Shown here piece after piece: positions 22,886 through 34,270 of a stretch of 64,000 nucleotides of DNA. The notes below the pieces were generated by a model. That model was not told the origin of the DNA and did no database searches. It worked only from the letters and a program-made list of their open reading frames with translations. Made by a program: the position numbers and the translations under genes. Position 1 is the first letter of the stretch, and each line of letters opens with the position of its first letter. The DNA comes from Cladopsammia gracilis (lineage: Eukaryota; Cnidaria; Anthozoa; Scleractinia; Dendrophylliidae), in NCBI GenBank assembly GCA_022457155.1, contig JAJGOT010000010.1, positions 451,501 to 515,500 on the forward strand, in the 5' to 3' direction.

Positions 22886-24152
22886 CAGGGCTGGAAATAA
22901 TTTTGGGACGTCCACCGGTCAAGATGACCGGCCAAATAAATTTTAGCTCGGTCATACTTCATTTCTGGCCGGTCATGTATAACGAATTTAATTTTCCACT
23001 GCACTACACAATATGACCCCCCCACCCCCCAACCAATGGCTAACTCAGTGATAAACGTTTGTGGTAGCTTTGCTATAGCCATTTACCGTAGCTTTACGGT
23101 AGTTTTACCAGCACTTTACGATAACATTACGATGGCTTTGCGATAACTTTACCGCAACTTTATCGAATATAACGTTACGGAAACTTTACCATAACGGCTT
23201 GGTAGCTTTGCGATAACTACACGGTAGCTTTTCATAACTATAACGTTACAGTAACCGTAACCGTAATCATTTACGATAACTTTACAGTAGCTTTCATAAC
23301 TATACGGTAGTTTTACGGGAACTTTACAATAACGTTACGGTAGGCGCTTTGTGATAATTTTACGGTAGCTTTCGTAACTATAGGGTAGTTTTACGGGAAC
23401 TTTACAATAACGTTACAGTACCTTTGCCATAACTTTACGGTAGTTTCACGGGGACGTTACGGTAAATCTAACGTTACGGTAGTTTTACGGGAACTTTATG
23501 ATAATGTTAAAGTAACCGTAACCGTTTACGATAACTTTACAGTACTTTTGCTCTAACTTTACGGTTGTTTCACGGGGACGTTACGGTAAGTCTAACGTTA
23601 CGTAGCCGCTTTGCGATAATTTTACAGTAGCTTTCCTAACTATAGGGTAGTTTTACGGGAACTTTACGATAACGTTACGGTACCTTTGCTATAACTTTAC
23701 GGTAGTTTCACGGGGACGCTACGGTAGTTTTAACGTTACGGTAGGCATAACTACACGGTAGTTTTACCGGAACTTTACGATAACGTTACAGTAGCTTTCA
23801 TAACTATACGGTAGTTTTACGGGAACTTTACAATAACGTTACGGTACCTTTGCTATAACTTTACGGTAGTTTCACGGGGATGTTACGGTTAATCTAACGT
23901 TACGGTAGCCGCTTTGCGATAATTTTACGGTAGCTTTACGGGTAACTTTAAGACAACTCTAGGATAACTTTGCGATATTTATTAAAGTCAAAGTGCATAG
24001 TAAACAACAGCTATTTTATTGTATTTCTAAAGTTTTGAAAGGATCACTATGGATGTGACCGGTCAACATGACCGGCAAGATGAACGTTTGACCGGTCAAA
24101 GCCCCAATTAGGCCGGACATTGTCCGTTGACCGGCCGTTATTTCCAGCCCTG
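22886..24152. mobile_element. hAT-like element, level 3 of the nest
   Basis: The ends CAGGGCTGGAAATAATTTTG and CCGTTATTTCCAGCCCTG are flanked by TGAAG at 22,881-22,885 and 24,153-24,157. TGACCGGTCAA/GACCGG motifs are subterminal at both ends, as in its host element, so they are relatives. Most of the interior is a minisatellite; no protein is encoded. Confidence 0.85.
23075..23965. repeat. TTTACGGTA / GATAACGTTACGG minisatellite
   Basis: About 0.9 kb built from 10-12 bp variants such as ACTTTACGATA, ACGTTACGGTA and GTTTTACGGGA. These are arranged in longer units: TTTCACGGGGACGTTACGGT recurs several times. The mix of short and higher-order periods indicates repeated expansion inside the transposon. 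Confidence 0.85.
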
Positions 24153-25617
24153 TGAAGTAACAATTTCACTAAAGCCTTTGATCCCCGTTTCGACATCAAA
24201 CTCAAAATGCGGGCACGCAACTTATTACAATAACAATCGAAACTGACGGTACAGTAATAAGTAATTTCTCATCAAATTCGACCTTAATTTGCAAACATTT
24301 TAATTCGTTTTTATTTTGACAAGATTTAAAATTAGGTTGTAATGTAAAGGAAACTTACGGCAATGCTCAAACTGACAGTCTTTCGTAATCACGTAAGCTT
24401 GTACCAAACAGTTACAGGGCTGCAAGAGAGGAAACTTTGCCATGCTTCAGCTTGGAATGTAGAAAAAATAAGAAACAGTTAACTGCTTTATGTTTAACGA
24501 TTATGTGATTGTACATGCAAAGTTCTGGATCTCTTTGTCGTTGTATCATGATGTGATATCCCATTTCAAGGTAACTAAGTTCGTAGTAAAATCACGCCAA
24601 ACCCTGTTATTCTTGGACTGCAAGGCTTAGTAGCCGGGCCTATCAATCTGGGTCTCCCGGCTGTTTAACGTAGAATGGATGGAAAGAAACAATCGCAATC
24701 GCAAAGCCGTTTATCAATCATCAGAACATCTGTATTCTAGTAATCTGTGGCTGCATGCGACTTGCAAAATTTTCTATTTCTGAATGTCTCATTAAAAAGT
24801 TTCAAAATTCTTATTCTTTTGGAACGTGACTGAGATATTAAGTAGACGATTTGACTGTTTATTCAAGACGGTAAAAGAATGTGTCTGACCGGTCAATTTG
24901 ACCGGCAATAGAAGGTTTTTGTCCGGTCAAGTCGCCATTATTTTCGCCGTTATTTTGAGCCCTGGGACCCCCACCTGGACCCCCTTTTGGATTCCATCTG
25001 GACCTCATCTGGATCCCCATCTGGACCCCCTTTTGGATCCCATCTGGACCCCCTTCTGACCCCTGTGAAAAGAAAGCCTGCAGCTGCTTGCAAAAGCCAT
25101 ATTTTCTTCTTTGTCCCACGCTGTTTAGCTTGGTTCACTTTTTGTTTACTTCACACATGTATTAATTCAAAACTGTCATTTGGCCATTTCTTGGAAGAAA
25201 AAGAGGGGTCCAGAAGGGGGTCCAGATTGGGGGGGGGGGGGGGGGGGGGGGGTCGTTGTTTTGTACCAACCCGTATTTTTATCTCCTGGAAGTTAATTTT
25301 TAACTTACAGGAGAATATTGGGGTCTAACATGCATTCTTCTTGCATTTTTGTTAGCAAAATTTTTGTTAGATACTATTAACAGATTTTTTAGTGAATCTG
25401 TGGGGTCATTCTTGTTTCATTTAGCAAACCAATATGGCGCCAAAAGTGTACAATGTATTACACTGTATGTATGTTCGATCGTAAAGCAAAGACAAAGGGG
25501 GAATACACACAAATTAAGAAACTAATAACATAACGAACATTTCAGCTGAAATAATTCATATAATTGAATTGGGTGCCTGAAAAACTGTGCGTATATCGTT
25601 TGGATTATCGAGCGATC

Positions 25618-26225
25618 ACATAAGCTTAAATGGCGCGCAAAACATCTTTCGCTTATAATCGGCGTTTGGTCATTTCTGTATTAAATCAAACCTCGAAACA
25701 AAATGATACTAAACAGCGTAAACAGACTAAAAAGACAATGAACAATTTGTCTTACCTTAACTTTAAAAAATTTCAGCGTTCTATAGGATCAAAAGCAACA
25801 GTCTTCAGTCAGGGCGACTCACTCGATACGGGCAAGTACCTCATGATAGGCCCACATATAGTGGCCACATATAGTCTCCTTAACACACTAAGTCCCAGTT
25901 TACTCGCGGTAATCGAAAATTTTACACATTTGGATTGGACACACAGATCACATGGATTGGATCTCTTTCCTGCAGTCTATTGTCTGGACGGGACCTGGGA
26001 AGGATATTCAGAAATACAGCGAGCTCTGTCTTGGCCGGACACCTTCGGGACCGCTTGTAGCTGTCCACCTTAGAGAGGTGTCCACGTTATAGAGAGTTTA
26101 GCTACAGACGAACAAGTGAAATTCGGTCAGAACCAGCCAATAACTGTTATAATTCAACACATTGATACACTGCCCAAATATGGTCAAAAAGTTATCAATA
26201 TACGGTATGTCTACATGACGTATAT
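25618..26225 (+). repeat. Repeat family X, copy 2 (with 147-codon open frame)
   Basis: Homologous to copies at 7.3, 43.5 and 55.3 kb. A frame opening at ATG 25,630 is 147 codons long. The matching frame in the 55.3-kb copy is 142 codons and starts at the equivalent ATG. I recognise no domain. The two frames differ by indels that mostly keep phase, so coding by the parental element is possible but unproven. TTAGAGAGGTGTCCAC/TTATAGAGAGTTTAGC motifs follow. The right edge joins an L1-like fragment. Confidence 0.6.
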
Positions 26226-26778
26226 CCAACGATAGAGGTAAATTTCTTTTTTGGAATAAGCGAGATGATACCTCTCCTCTGGCTAATAGATAGCATCCCC
26301 GATTGAAAGGCAAAGTTGAATGATCTTGAAACTATCTGTCATTTCTTTACTGATTTCAGGCCAAGAAAAGCGATAGAATTCAACAGGAAAACCATCGGTA
26401 CCAGGTGTTTTATGGTTTTTGAAGTCTTTTTGTGCGTTAAAGCATTCTTCTGCGGTGATTTGGCCTTCACAAGAATTCATTTCTTCCTCATTTAAAGTGG
26501 TTACCTTTTCTGGGTTGAATAAAGCTGATTCTTTGAGTTCGGATCCGGTGATTGTGACCTTTGATTTGTAAAGAGATTCATATAAAAAAACGTGTTTTCT
26601 CTTCTAGAATTTTGAATTGATCATCAGTGTAAACGTTTTCAGCTAATTTTAATCTTGTCACTGTCTTCTTGGCGTGATTTCGTTTTCCTAGGCCGTAAAA
26701 GCATTTCGTATTGCGTTCACCTTGTTCGTGCCACCTTACTTAACTTCTCAAAATCGCACCTTTCGTTCTATATACAAC
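26226..26778 (-). pseudogene. L1-like reverse transcriptase fragment
   Basis: The minus frame at 26,283-26,480 contains NHKTPGTDGFPVEFYR and FSWPEIS, the N-terminal RT signature of L1/Tx1-type LINE ORF2. Upstream and downstream parts are in broken frames, and the piece ends well before the catalytic Y/FADD box. The same fragment, with the same left junction to repeat X, occurs at 44,216-44,755, where it continues further into ORF2. Confidence 0.75.
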
Positions 26779-26780
26779 TA

Positions 26781-26960
26781 CCTTCTTCTTCTAGCACTAC
26801 TCTTGGTAGTTTAACAAAGTTCCACTCTTTCTTAGTGTTGATAAGATTGACAGATTGCAGAAAGTGTCAGGATAAACAGGGCGACGAGGGAATCCCTTAT
26901 CAACACTAAGAAAGAGTGGAACTTTGTTAAACTACCAAGAGTAGTGCTAGAAGAAGAAGG
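26781..26960. mobile_element. Foldback element, about 65-bp arms
   Basis: CCTTCTTCTTCTAGCACTAC at the left is matched by the inverse GTAGTGCTAGAAGAAGAAGG at the right. The arms extend through AGTTCCACTCTTTCTTAGTG and enclose about 50 bases. Confidence 0.75.
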
Positions 26961-27066
26961 AGGCACTTCGTGAAACCTAACATGAAATACGTGAACGGTA
27001 TAAGACACTTGGTGCATCATACACCAAGGTGCAAATATATCTTGAATCCAAGATGGCGGATACTGC

Positions 27067-27094
27067 CTGATGAGGCTGAGTTTTATCAGCGAAA
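27067..27094 (+). other. Hammerhead-ribozyme-like core
   Basis: CTGATGA, a GCTGA/TCAGC hairpin and GAAA occur in the right order, with one extra G before the hairpin. I could not build convincing stems I and III, so this may be a decayed ribozyme from a retroelement or chance. Confidence 0.25.
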
Positions 27095-27098
27095 TTAA

Positions 27099-27448
27099 TT
27101 GGGTTTTTTTACGAACACATACGTTTATTTTTACGAACAGATATATTTTTTAACATTGTGCGTTAGAAGAGTACAGGACAGAGTATATCCAAAAACTACA
27201 GAAATACAAAACTTTATTAACAAATTTCTTATGGGAGAACCAACGATCAGCATTCTTCGACGTGAGGGTTTTCACCCTAATGCTGACTCGTATAGGGACC
27301 TAGAGCTCCAACAGATATACCGCAATCATGAGAATGAGAATAAGCGTCTATATTCGAGGAGGGTTTTGGACATTGAACAAGGAACTTTCACACCCCTTAT
27401 TTTCACATCAACGGGCGGTAAGGGAAAGGAGTGCTTGCAATACCATAG
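27099..27448 (+). pseudogene. LINE-like ORF2 C-terminal region, left part
   Basis: The frame includes [29 protein letters not shown] and [11 protein letters not shown], resembling the C-terminal tail seen in many cnidarian non-LTR retrotransposon polyproteins. I know it from pattern memory rather than a named domain. It is cut at 27,448 by the transposon at 27,449-28,908 and resumes at 28,916. The upstream RT is absent, so this is a 5-prime-truncated copy. Confidence 0.55.
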
Positions 27449-28908
27449 AGGGGGACATTGAGGTTCGCGGTATTGCGGTATTGGTCCATTTTTCGTGCGG
27501 TATTTCGGTAAATTTTAATTTTTAACGCGGTAGTTCGGTATTGTCTGAGACTGCGGTATGCGGTATTTGATTATTTCGGACTGCGGTATTCGGTGAAACA
27601 CGTTTTTTGCGCGGTATTTCGGTATTTGACAGGCTGATGATTCGCTGACCTTGCTGTCATTCCCTAAATAGTATTATGAAATAACACTCCTAGAGATCCC
27701 TAGATGACGTGTGTAATCTCTACCGTATGACAATAGCTACATTCATAAACTCATGATGGAATGCGACAAATTTAAAATCGCGACTACTTCGTTTCAACGA
27801 GCCGCTTGTGCCGCCACGATTTCACTCTCATCTATCCTGTTTATAGATTGGCTAAACCTGAGAATGTGCTTGACAACGAAGCGCGATGTGTCGCACTATA
27901 CTCAGTTTAGACCACAGCGTGCGTTGTACAATCAGGTCACGCTATAGTCAAAATTTTGGCGTAAAATGGTAAAGTTAGGAATCGGAAAACTGCGCCACGC
28001 GATGTCAAGTACGAAAAATTAAACGGGTATTAAACGGATATTTATTTATTTTTCATGTTTTGGTTCATTCCGGCTTTTAGGATTTCACGCTCAAGATTCC
28101 GGATTCCGGATTCCGGATTCTGGGGAATAGGTAAACCATTAGCCGTTCGAATGGCTGAATATTTTTTCCGAACGGACAGACCTAGCCGTTCGAACGGCTG
28201 AATATTTTTTTTGAACGGCTAACAGCAGCCGTTCGAACGGTTGAATAAATTTTTTGAACGGTTAATCACGAAATCACAGCCGTTCGAACGGCCTCCTGCC
28301 GTTCGTGAACGGCTGATGAACGGCAAGTGAACAGCTTGAACGGCTCGAACGGATAGCCGTCAGTATCGTTTTCGCGTGAGAGGTCACAAATGTTGTGTGT
28401 AAACCAAGTGAACGCTTCTTTAAAGCAAGACACAGTTGTGAATTTGAAAAGGGTAAAAAGAAAAGTCGGAAATTCCTGGGGGATGGGGGGTCGTCGAAGA
28501 ACCCCCCTGGAACGGAAATTGCAGTGGGGTGGGGGGGGGTCTAAACTGAAAGACCATCCGTCGAGGGAGTATGGATATTTTCTGGAACCACACATTCGGA
28601 GTGTTAAGAGGACAAAGGGATATTACTTGTAGAGAGCAATTAACATTTTCGGTATGCAACCTGGAACTGTTACGAGAGTGTCACGTGAAGCTTTAGTTCC
28701 TTCTACAAGGTAAGTCTTACTACGACTACGTAAAACGCGCAACTGACCGTAACTAGATCCCTTATCCTACATCCCTCCAAAAATATTTGTACCCGCCTGA
28801 TATCCATACCTGCGGTATCGGTATTTTGTCGATTTTCCTTGCGGTATTGCGGTATTTTTGATTTTATGCTGCGGTATTGCGGTATGGGCTACCCCCAATG
28901 TCCCCCTC
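27449..28908. mobile_element. 1.46-kb DNA transposon with 7-bp TSD
   Basis: It starts AGGGGGACATTG and ends CAATGTCCCCCTC, with ACCATAG at 27,442-27,448 and 28,909-28,915. GCGGTATTGCGGTAT motifs are subterminal at both ends in the same orientation. The insertion interrupts a LINE-like frame exactly at the duplicated site. Interior: a palindromic GAACGG satellite and C/G-rich inverted pieces (28,477-28,600); no transposase. Confidence 0.8.
28141..28345. repeat. GCCGTTCGAACGGC palindromic satellite
   Basis: At least nine GCCGTTCG or CGAACGGC half-sites occur, several joined as perfect 14-bp palindromes and spaced by GAATATTTTTT-type runs. Related GAACGGC half-sites recur at about 54,563-54,630. 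Confidence 0.8.
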
Positions 28909-28915
28909 ACCATAG

Positions 28916-29111
28916 CAGACTAGCGCAGCTGATCTCCATCAAGAAAGGAGAAGACTATGCCAAAACAATCTCTTGGATAAGAGCAAGGACATCCTTTGCT
29001 CTATTAAGATCCGCACTAATCTGCCTTAGAGGATCGAGAGTTAGAAGAAAAGCTTTTTGTGATTTTAAGAACATAGATATTGACATTGAAAACCAAGGAG
29101 CCATAATGTAA
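28916..29111 (+). pseudogene. LINE-like ORF2 C-terminal region, right part
   Basis: Continues the interrupted frame with LAQLISIKKGEDYAKT, SFALLRSALICLRGSR and a stop near 29,110. The phase is continuous with the left part if one copy of the duplicated target is counted. A T-rich, non-coding tail follows. Confidence 0.55.
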
Positions 29112-29538
29112 TGTTAAGAATACTTTATTGTCGTCACCTTGTAAATACAAACGTCTTACATAACTTGAAATGAAGATTTTTTTAGCAATACTTTTACAAT
29201 ATCTATACGGATTGTAATTATGAATATTTTTAGCATTCTAGTAGATCAATAATTGTAAACGTAAGATTGTCTATATTATTATCATTATTATAAAGTTAGG
29301 TCACGAGCAGTCCCTTTTTCACTCTGGTCAAACGTGGGAAACACGCCAACGAGTGATAAATCGCACGCGTGTCGTGTTTTCTCGCAACTGACGACTTTCG
29401 CGTGCACTGTAATTTGAATACCCATAAAGACAAGAGGATCTTATAATAAATTATTATTGTCAACACTAAATTAGTGTATCCAGCTATTATTTTCTTATAC
29501 TATTCCATTATTTGGGCGTCATATGTGTAGCGGTTTAA
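29112..29538. other. Downstream flank of ZNF-B (start), no gene
   Basis: 29,288-29,536 is near-identical to 48,002-48,236 near ZNF-C (GTTAGGTCACGAGCAGTCCC, CGCCAACGAGTGATAAATCG). No coding sequence or RNA gene recognised. Confidence 0.5.
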
Positions 29539-29994
29539 AGTGCACCTAAACCCTAATTTTTTTCTTTTAATCAGCTCAATGTACGTTGAAAAGTCGAATA
29601 GTGAAATATTTCTTGTTTTTAACGTCGTGTTAGTGACTTATAAGAGATTTTAATTTATAAAATGCTAATTATATTACGTCAAATCAAGACTTTACCATTA
29701 TTTCTACTTCAATTTACAATACGCAGTTCACAGCTTAAGGATAATCAATTTAAGAAATACTAAATAAAAACTGTTTATAGTCAATTGATTTGTAAAAAAA
29801 ATATTACTTGGAGGTGGAAACAAGTAGTTGTATAATAAACAAGTCTGCATTTGACGTCATCTAATTTGCATTTAGTAAATTCAAATCTCTATAACTCACT
29901 AACGCGACGTTAAAAACAAGAAATATGTCACTATTTGACTTTTCAACGTACATTGACTTGATTAAAAGAAAAAAAATTGGGGGGTTAGGCGCAC
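29539..29994. mobile_element. MITE at a TTTAA site, empty in the paralogue
   Basis: AGTGCACCTAAACCCTAATT and the inverse end AATTGGGGGGTTAGGCGCAC start arms of over 100 bp that share CAATGTACGTTGAAAAGTC. TTTAA borders both ends (29,534-29,538; 29,995-29,999). The homologous DNA near ZNF-C (about 48,236-48,241) reads straight through GCGGTTTAAATTTTA, so this copy inserted after the two flanks separated. Confidence 0.85.
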
Positions 29995-29999
29995 TTTAA

Positions 30000-31829
30000 A
30001 TTTTATTTCCTTTTCTCTCAAGCTAATTAATATTCATAACCATAACATATGGAAAAAAAGATAAGACTGAGAAAACGGAAACTTCATTGTTCTGCGGCAT
30101 TGGCTCTTTCCCACATAGAATAGAGGAGGAGCTGATGGTTAATAATTATATTTCATTATAAAAATAAAGAAAATCCATTTGCGTCAAATAAATTTTAGGA
30201 AATGTTCGTGCTTAACCAATCAGAATAGCAGAAGACAATAGCTAATAATTTTGCTTCCTTGATGAAGTTCCCCAAATACAATATCTTTTTAAAATTGCAT
30301 GTTGTGCGATCGGGTCTCAAATTTCTTGAAAACTTAAGAAATTAGACAAAATGCACCTTGAACCTTAACTTTTTAGCGGTTTTTGAGTCTAAGCCAACGA
30401 GATCACTAGTTGTAACAATGAAAAAAGTTGACATTCCATCGTGCATTGCCGTTCAGCGCTATCCTTCTTATGCAGATCATTACTTAATTCAAAAATGCAA
30501 ACAGTAACAAGCTGAATATCCAATCATCTAAAATTGTGTTAGTTAGATCCCCTCTACCCCAAAGGAGAAAAGAGAAGAGCTTGGCAGGGAAACAATCTAC
30601 AAATTGAATTTGCAACACCTACAATATGAGAGAAGAAACAGGAACTGTTCTGCATTCAGCACGGAGAAACCCAATGTCTGCTAACTTTTTTAGCTCAACT
30701 GGCAGATATAGCAGATATAAACAAAATCATTTAACCACAGGGATACCAGGCTCACAACACGACATCTTTATGACCAGAATGTGAGGATATATATAGAATT
30801 TTATCGTTAATGAACTTTACTGATGATATAAAATAATAATAATATAACTTTATTAACGTGGCTGACACTTAGCTATAAAGCTAGTTTACAGGACAGTCAC
30901 GGATGATGTCACATTGTTTATCACACATTATAAAGCATTTAAACAAATAGTCAATGAACAAAAGATGGCGTGGTATAAAACTTAGAAGGCCACTTGTTTT
31001 TTTTATTTGTGATCATCAGTGGCAATAACATTGCAAACAAATCATAAGCATTTTGCTGCGAATTGTCCTACTCTGAGCCTGGGCGCCCTATTATTTTACT
31101 ACAAAGAACTGTCAGTATTAATAAACATGTTTTGATACAAAAGATTTTCTAATCCTCATGCACAGCTTTTATGCATGAAAATTTCTTGGCTCTGATATGA
31201 TTATCTCACATATATAATCGTTGAATTGAAAAAACTTGTGATCTGATTCATGAGAATCCAATGAAAGTTATTCATTAAAACAATGCTATCTTTGGACTCA
31301 AAGTCTTTAGTTGGTTTTCTCAGAGAAAATATTGGAGGAAAAAAATTAAGCCACATCTATCATTATCATCTATTTTTCTCCAATATGACCACCACGGAAA
31401 CCCTCTATATATTAATATAATTGCAGTAGAACTTCACTGTCTATTGACCAACACAGGACCATAAAATTGTAACCATATTAATAGAAAAAAACCCTATAAC
31501 TTAAACATTATCAATAATAATGTTTAATATTTCACTAATAGTCATTTTGCAATGTTTTTGTTCCTTTTCGTTTGTTATGCACATCAAGTTGTCGCATTCA
31601 GACAAGACAATGATTGATCTTTCGTTTAGGCATTTGAAAAGTGAGGCAGCAAAGAGGTGGCCAATAAAACTATTAATGGGGTGGTCATAAGGTACCCTCT
31701 TGGTAAAATATGGACAATAATCACAGTGAGGATTTCCTTTGCCAAGCAATTTTTGTTTGTTTTACCAATCAATTTACTATAACACAATATTGACAAAACA
31801 AACAAAACATTAGTAAAGATGCTTAGGTA
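30000..31829. other. Segmental-duplication flank downstream of ZNF-B
   Basis: Collinear with 48,240-49,813 (ZNF-C) and 61,490-63,448 (ZNF-D). A 30,050-30,480 stretch is absent from C. The A/T-rich DNA just 3-prime of the stop codon (31,501-31,749) is shared by B, C and D and gives matching short minus-strand frames in B and D (RVPYDHPINSFI...). It is probably ZNF 3-prime UTR or a relic rather than a gene. Confidence 0.6.
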
Positions 31830-33502
31830 TTAACAACTGTCTTCAGATACATATCTCATATGATTTTCATAGTGTTCAAAAAGAAGTGCCTCACTACTCA
31901 TCTCCTCTTGACAAATCCAACAGCTATGTTTATCAACAATGGCTGATTGGGTGTCTTGCAGTGTGGATGTTGGTGTTGATATGCAATCCTTGCCATCATT
32001 TCCAGTACCCATGTGGGCTAGTGCACTGCTGCAGCAGATTTTGGTATTTACAATTGACTCTGATCTAAAATCACTCTTTTCATACCAAGTGGACTTATCA
32101 TGAACATTTCGATTTCTTGTTCTTCTACACTTACCTCTTGAATGTTTGGATGGACTTTCCTTTGTGTGTAAATGACCGTTTTCATGTATTTGCAGATCTC
32201 CTGCTCGGTTGAAACGTTTGCCACACTGTTTACATTCATGAGGCTTTTCCCCAGTGTGGACCCTTTCATGTGTCCTTAGGTTTCCTGGTTGGCTAAAACA
32301 CTTGCCACACTGTTTACATTCATGACGCTTTTCCCCAGTGTGGACCCTTTCATGTGTCCTTAGGTATTCCACTCTGCTAAAACACTTGCCACACTGTTTA
32401 CATTCATGAGGCTTTTCCCCAGTGTGGACCATTTTATGTCTCCTTAGATGTCCTGCTTGGCTAAAACACTTGCCACACTGTTTACATTCATAAGGCTTTT
32501 CCCCAGAGTGGACTCTTCTATGTTTTCTTAGATTTCCTGCTTCGCTAAAACACCTGCCACACTGTTTACATTCATGAGGCTTTTCCCCAGTGTGGACTCT
32601 TCTATGTTTTCTTAGGCTTCCTGCTCGGCTAAAACACTTGCCACACTGTTTACATTCATAAGGCTTTTCCCCAGTGTGGACTCTTCTATGTTTTCTTAGG
32701 ATTCCTGCTTGGCTAAAACACTTGCCACACTGTTTACATTCATGAGGCTTTTCCCCAGTATGCACTCTTCTATGTTTTCTTAGGCTTCCTGCTCGGTTAA
32801 AACACTTGCCACACTGTTTACATCCATAAGGCATTTCTCCAGTGTGGACCCTTTCATGTGTCCTTAGGTCTCCCACTCTGCTAAAACACTTGCCACACTG
32901 TTTACATTCATAAGGCTTTTCTCCAGTGTGGATCCTTTCATGTGTCCTTAGGTCTCCCACTCTGCTAAAACACTTGCCACACTGTTTACATTCATAAGGC
33001 TTTTCTCCAGTGTGGACCCTTTCATGTGTCCTTAGGTTTCCTGTTTGGCTAAAACACTTGCCACACTGTTTACATTCATGAGGCTTTTCCCCAGTGTGGA
33101 CTCTTCTATGTTTTCTTAGGCTTTCTGCTCGGTTAAAACACTTGCCACACTGTTTACATTCATAAGGCATTTCTCCAGTGTGGACCCTTTCATGTGTCCT
33201 TAGGTATTCCACTCTGCTAAAACACTTGCCACACTGTTTACATTCATGAGGCTTTTCCCCAGTGTGGACCATTTTATGTCTCCTTAGATGTCCTGCTTGG
33301 CTAAAACACTTGCCACACTGTTTACATTCATAAGGCTTTTCTCCAGTGTGGACCTTTTCATGTGTCCTTAGGTTTCCTGCTCTGTTGAAACACTTGCTGC
33401 ACTGTTTGCATGGACAAGCTTTTGTGGTAACTTTTTTATCCATCGATGGTTCTTCTGGAATTGCGTCGTGATTTTTGTTCTTTTTTATACCTAATCTTAT
33501 TG
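31830..33502 (-). CDS. ZNF-B: C2H2 zinc-finger protein, terminal exon
   Basis: The best-preserved member. From ATG 33,443 ([10 protein letters not shown]) it runs 537 residues with 15 C2H2 fingers of 28 residues, TGEKP linkers and CKQCGKCF cores (about residues 10-430). A conserved basic Ser-rich tail and the atypical CWICQEEM...HYENH finger near the C-terminus follow. A splice acceptor (TATGTTCCAG) lies just above 33,502 and the frame is open from there through the ATG, so 5-prime exons are likely; I list the exon from 33,502. A two-finger block (helices QAGHLRR and RVEYLRT) occurs twice, as fingers 2-3 and 12-13, near-identical in DNA. No N-terminal effector domain is visible. Predicted nuclear DNA-binding protein; target unknown. 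Confidence 0.88.
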
Positions 33503-34102
33503 CTGGAACATAAAAAAATTGTTATTAACTATGGGTTTAGTTATGCTAACATACTACATTGCAGCTTGATATGTTAAGATAGATGGTAACAGGGTACTCA
33601 AAGGAGGATTTTTCAGGTATCCCATGATGCAACGCGAATGAACTATATTATCAACTGAAAATTGCATGACAAGTCATTTGCCATGGAGCTGTTCGAAGCG
33701 AGCGCACCGTCCACTGCGTAGATTTTAGCAGTCAAACTCATATATCACATCGTCCAATCTGGCTTGTTGTAGGTTCCTAACGGTATTTAGTACACGTTTG
33801 CCTCCCCAAAAAGTAAAGAGAGCGGCGACTTTGTCTATTTATGAACACAGACAAATTGAAAGGCATCGATAACAAGTAAGACTTCGATTTCCAGATTTCC
33901 GGTAGATGAAAAAATATTGCCATCTTCCATATCACTTGTAAAAACATGAACATCAAGCGATTTATTAGCTTCGAACCGAAGAAAAGTATCAAAGGATCAT
34001 ATGATTTGACCAAACTCATAAAAGGAAGCTGCAATTGCACTAAATACAATATTTCCTTCGACTGTAAAATCCAAAACAGAATCTACGCGATCGAAGCGAA
34101 TA

Positions 34103-34268
34103 GGCCATTTCCGAGTTACGTTGTGCCTCGTTGTCAAAGCGAGGCTAGGTGCATAACCTTTCATATGAAGATGAGTTTTATTTGCATTTGAATGAAAAAC
34201 AATTTTCATATGAAAGGTTGTGCACCTAGCCTCGCTTTGACGAGGCATAACGTAACTCGGAAATGGCC
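34103..34268. mobile_element. Palindromic MITE, TA target
   Basis: GGCCATTTCCGAGTTACGTT and the inverse AACGTAACTCGGAAATGGCC bound arms that share GAGGCTAGGTGCA and CATATGAA. TA flanks both ends. Nested in the element at 33,600-35,222. Confidence 0.85.
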
Positions 34269-34270
34269 TA

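Larger units (their letters stand above)
22683..24964. mobile_element. hAT-like element, level 2 of the nest
   Basis: The ends CAGGGCTCAAAATAATTTCC and CGTTATTTTGAGCCCTG are flanked by GGACC at 22,678-22,682 and 24,965-24,969. Subterminal GACCGGTCAA-like motifs occur at both ends. It is interrupted by the next element. The unnested interior (about 22,785-22,880 and 24,160-24,880) shows no transposase. Confidence 0.8.
22649..25272. mobile_element. Outer TIR element hosting nested transposons
   Basis: GGGTCGGTACAAAAC at the left matches the inverse GTTTTGTACCAACCC at the right. Inside both ends lie GGACCCCC-type minisatellite tracts (22,665-22,682; 24,965-25,060; inverse at 25,205-25,253 with a G homopolymer). 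The left tract is split by the hAT-like element at 22,683-24,964. No transposase found. Confidence 0.6.

Noticed and set aside
23075..23965. CRISPR-like repeat-spacer array
   Set aside because: Units are 10-12 bp with no unique spacers, in a eukaryotic transposon.
31501..31749. Small conserved gene downstream of ZNF-B
   Set aside because: A similar frame in D and the homologous DNA in C reflect segmental duplication; frames are broken differently and no domain is seen.
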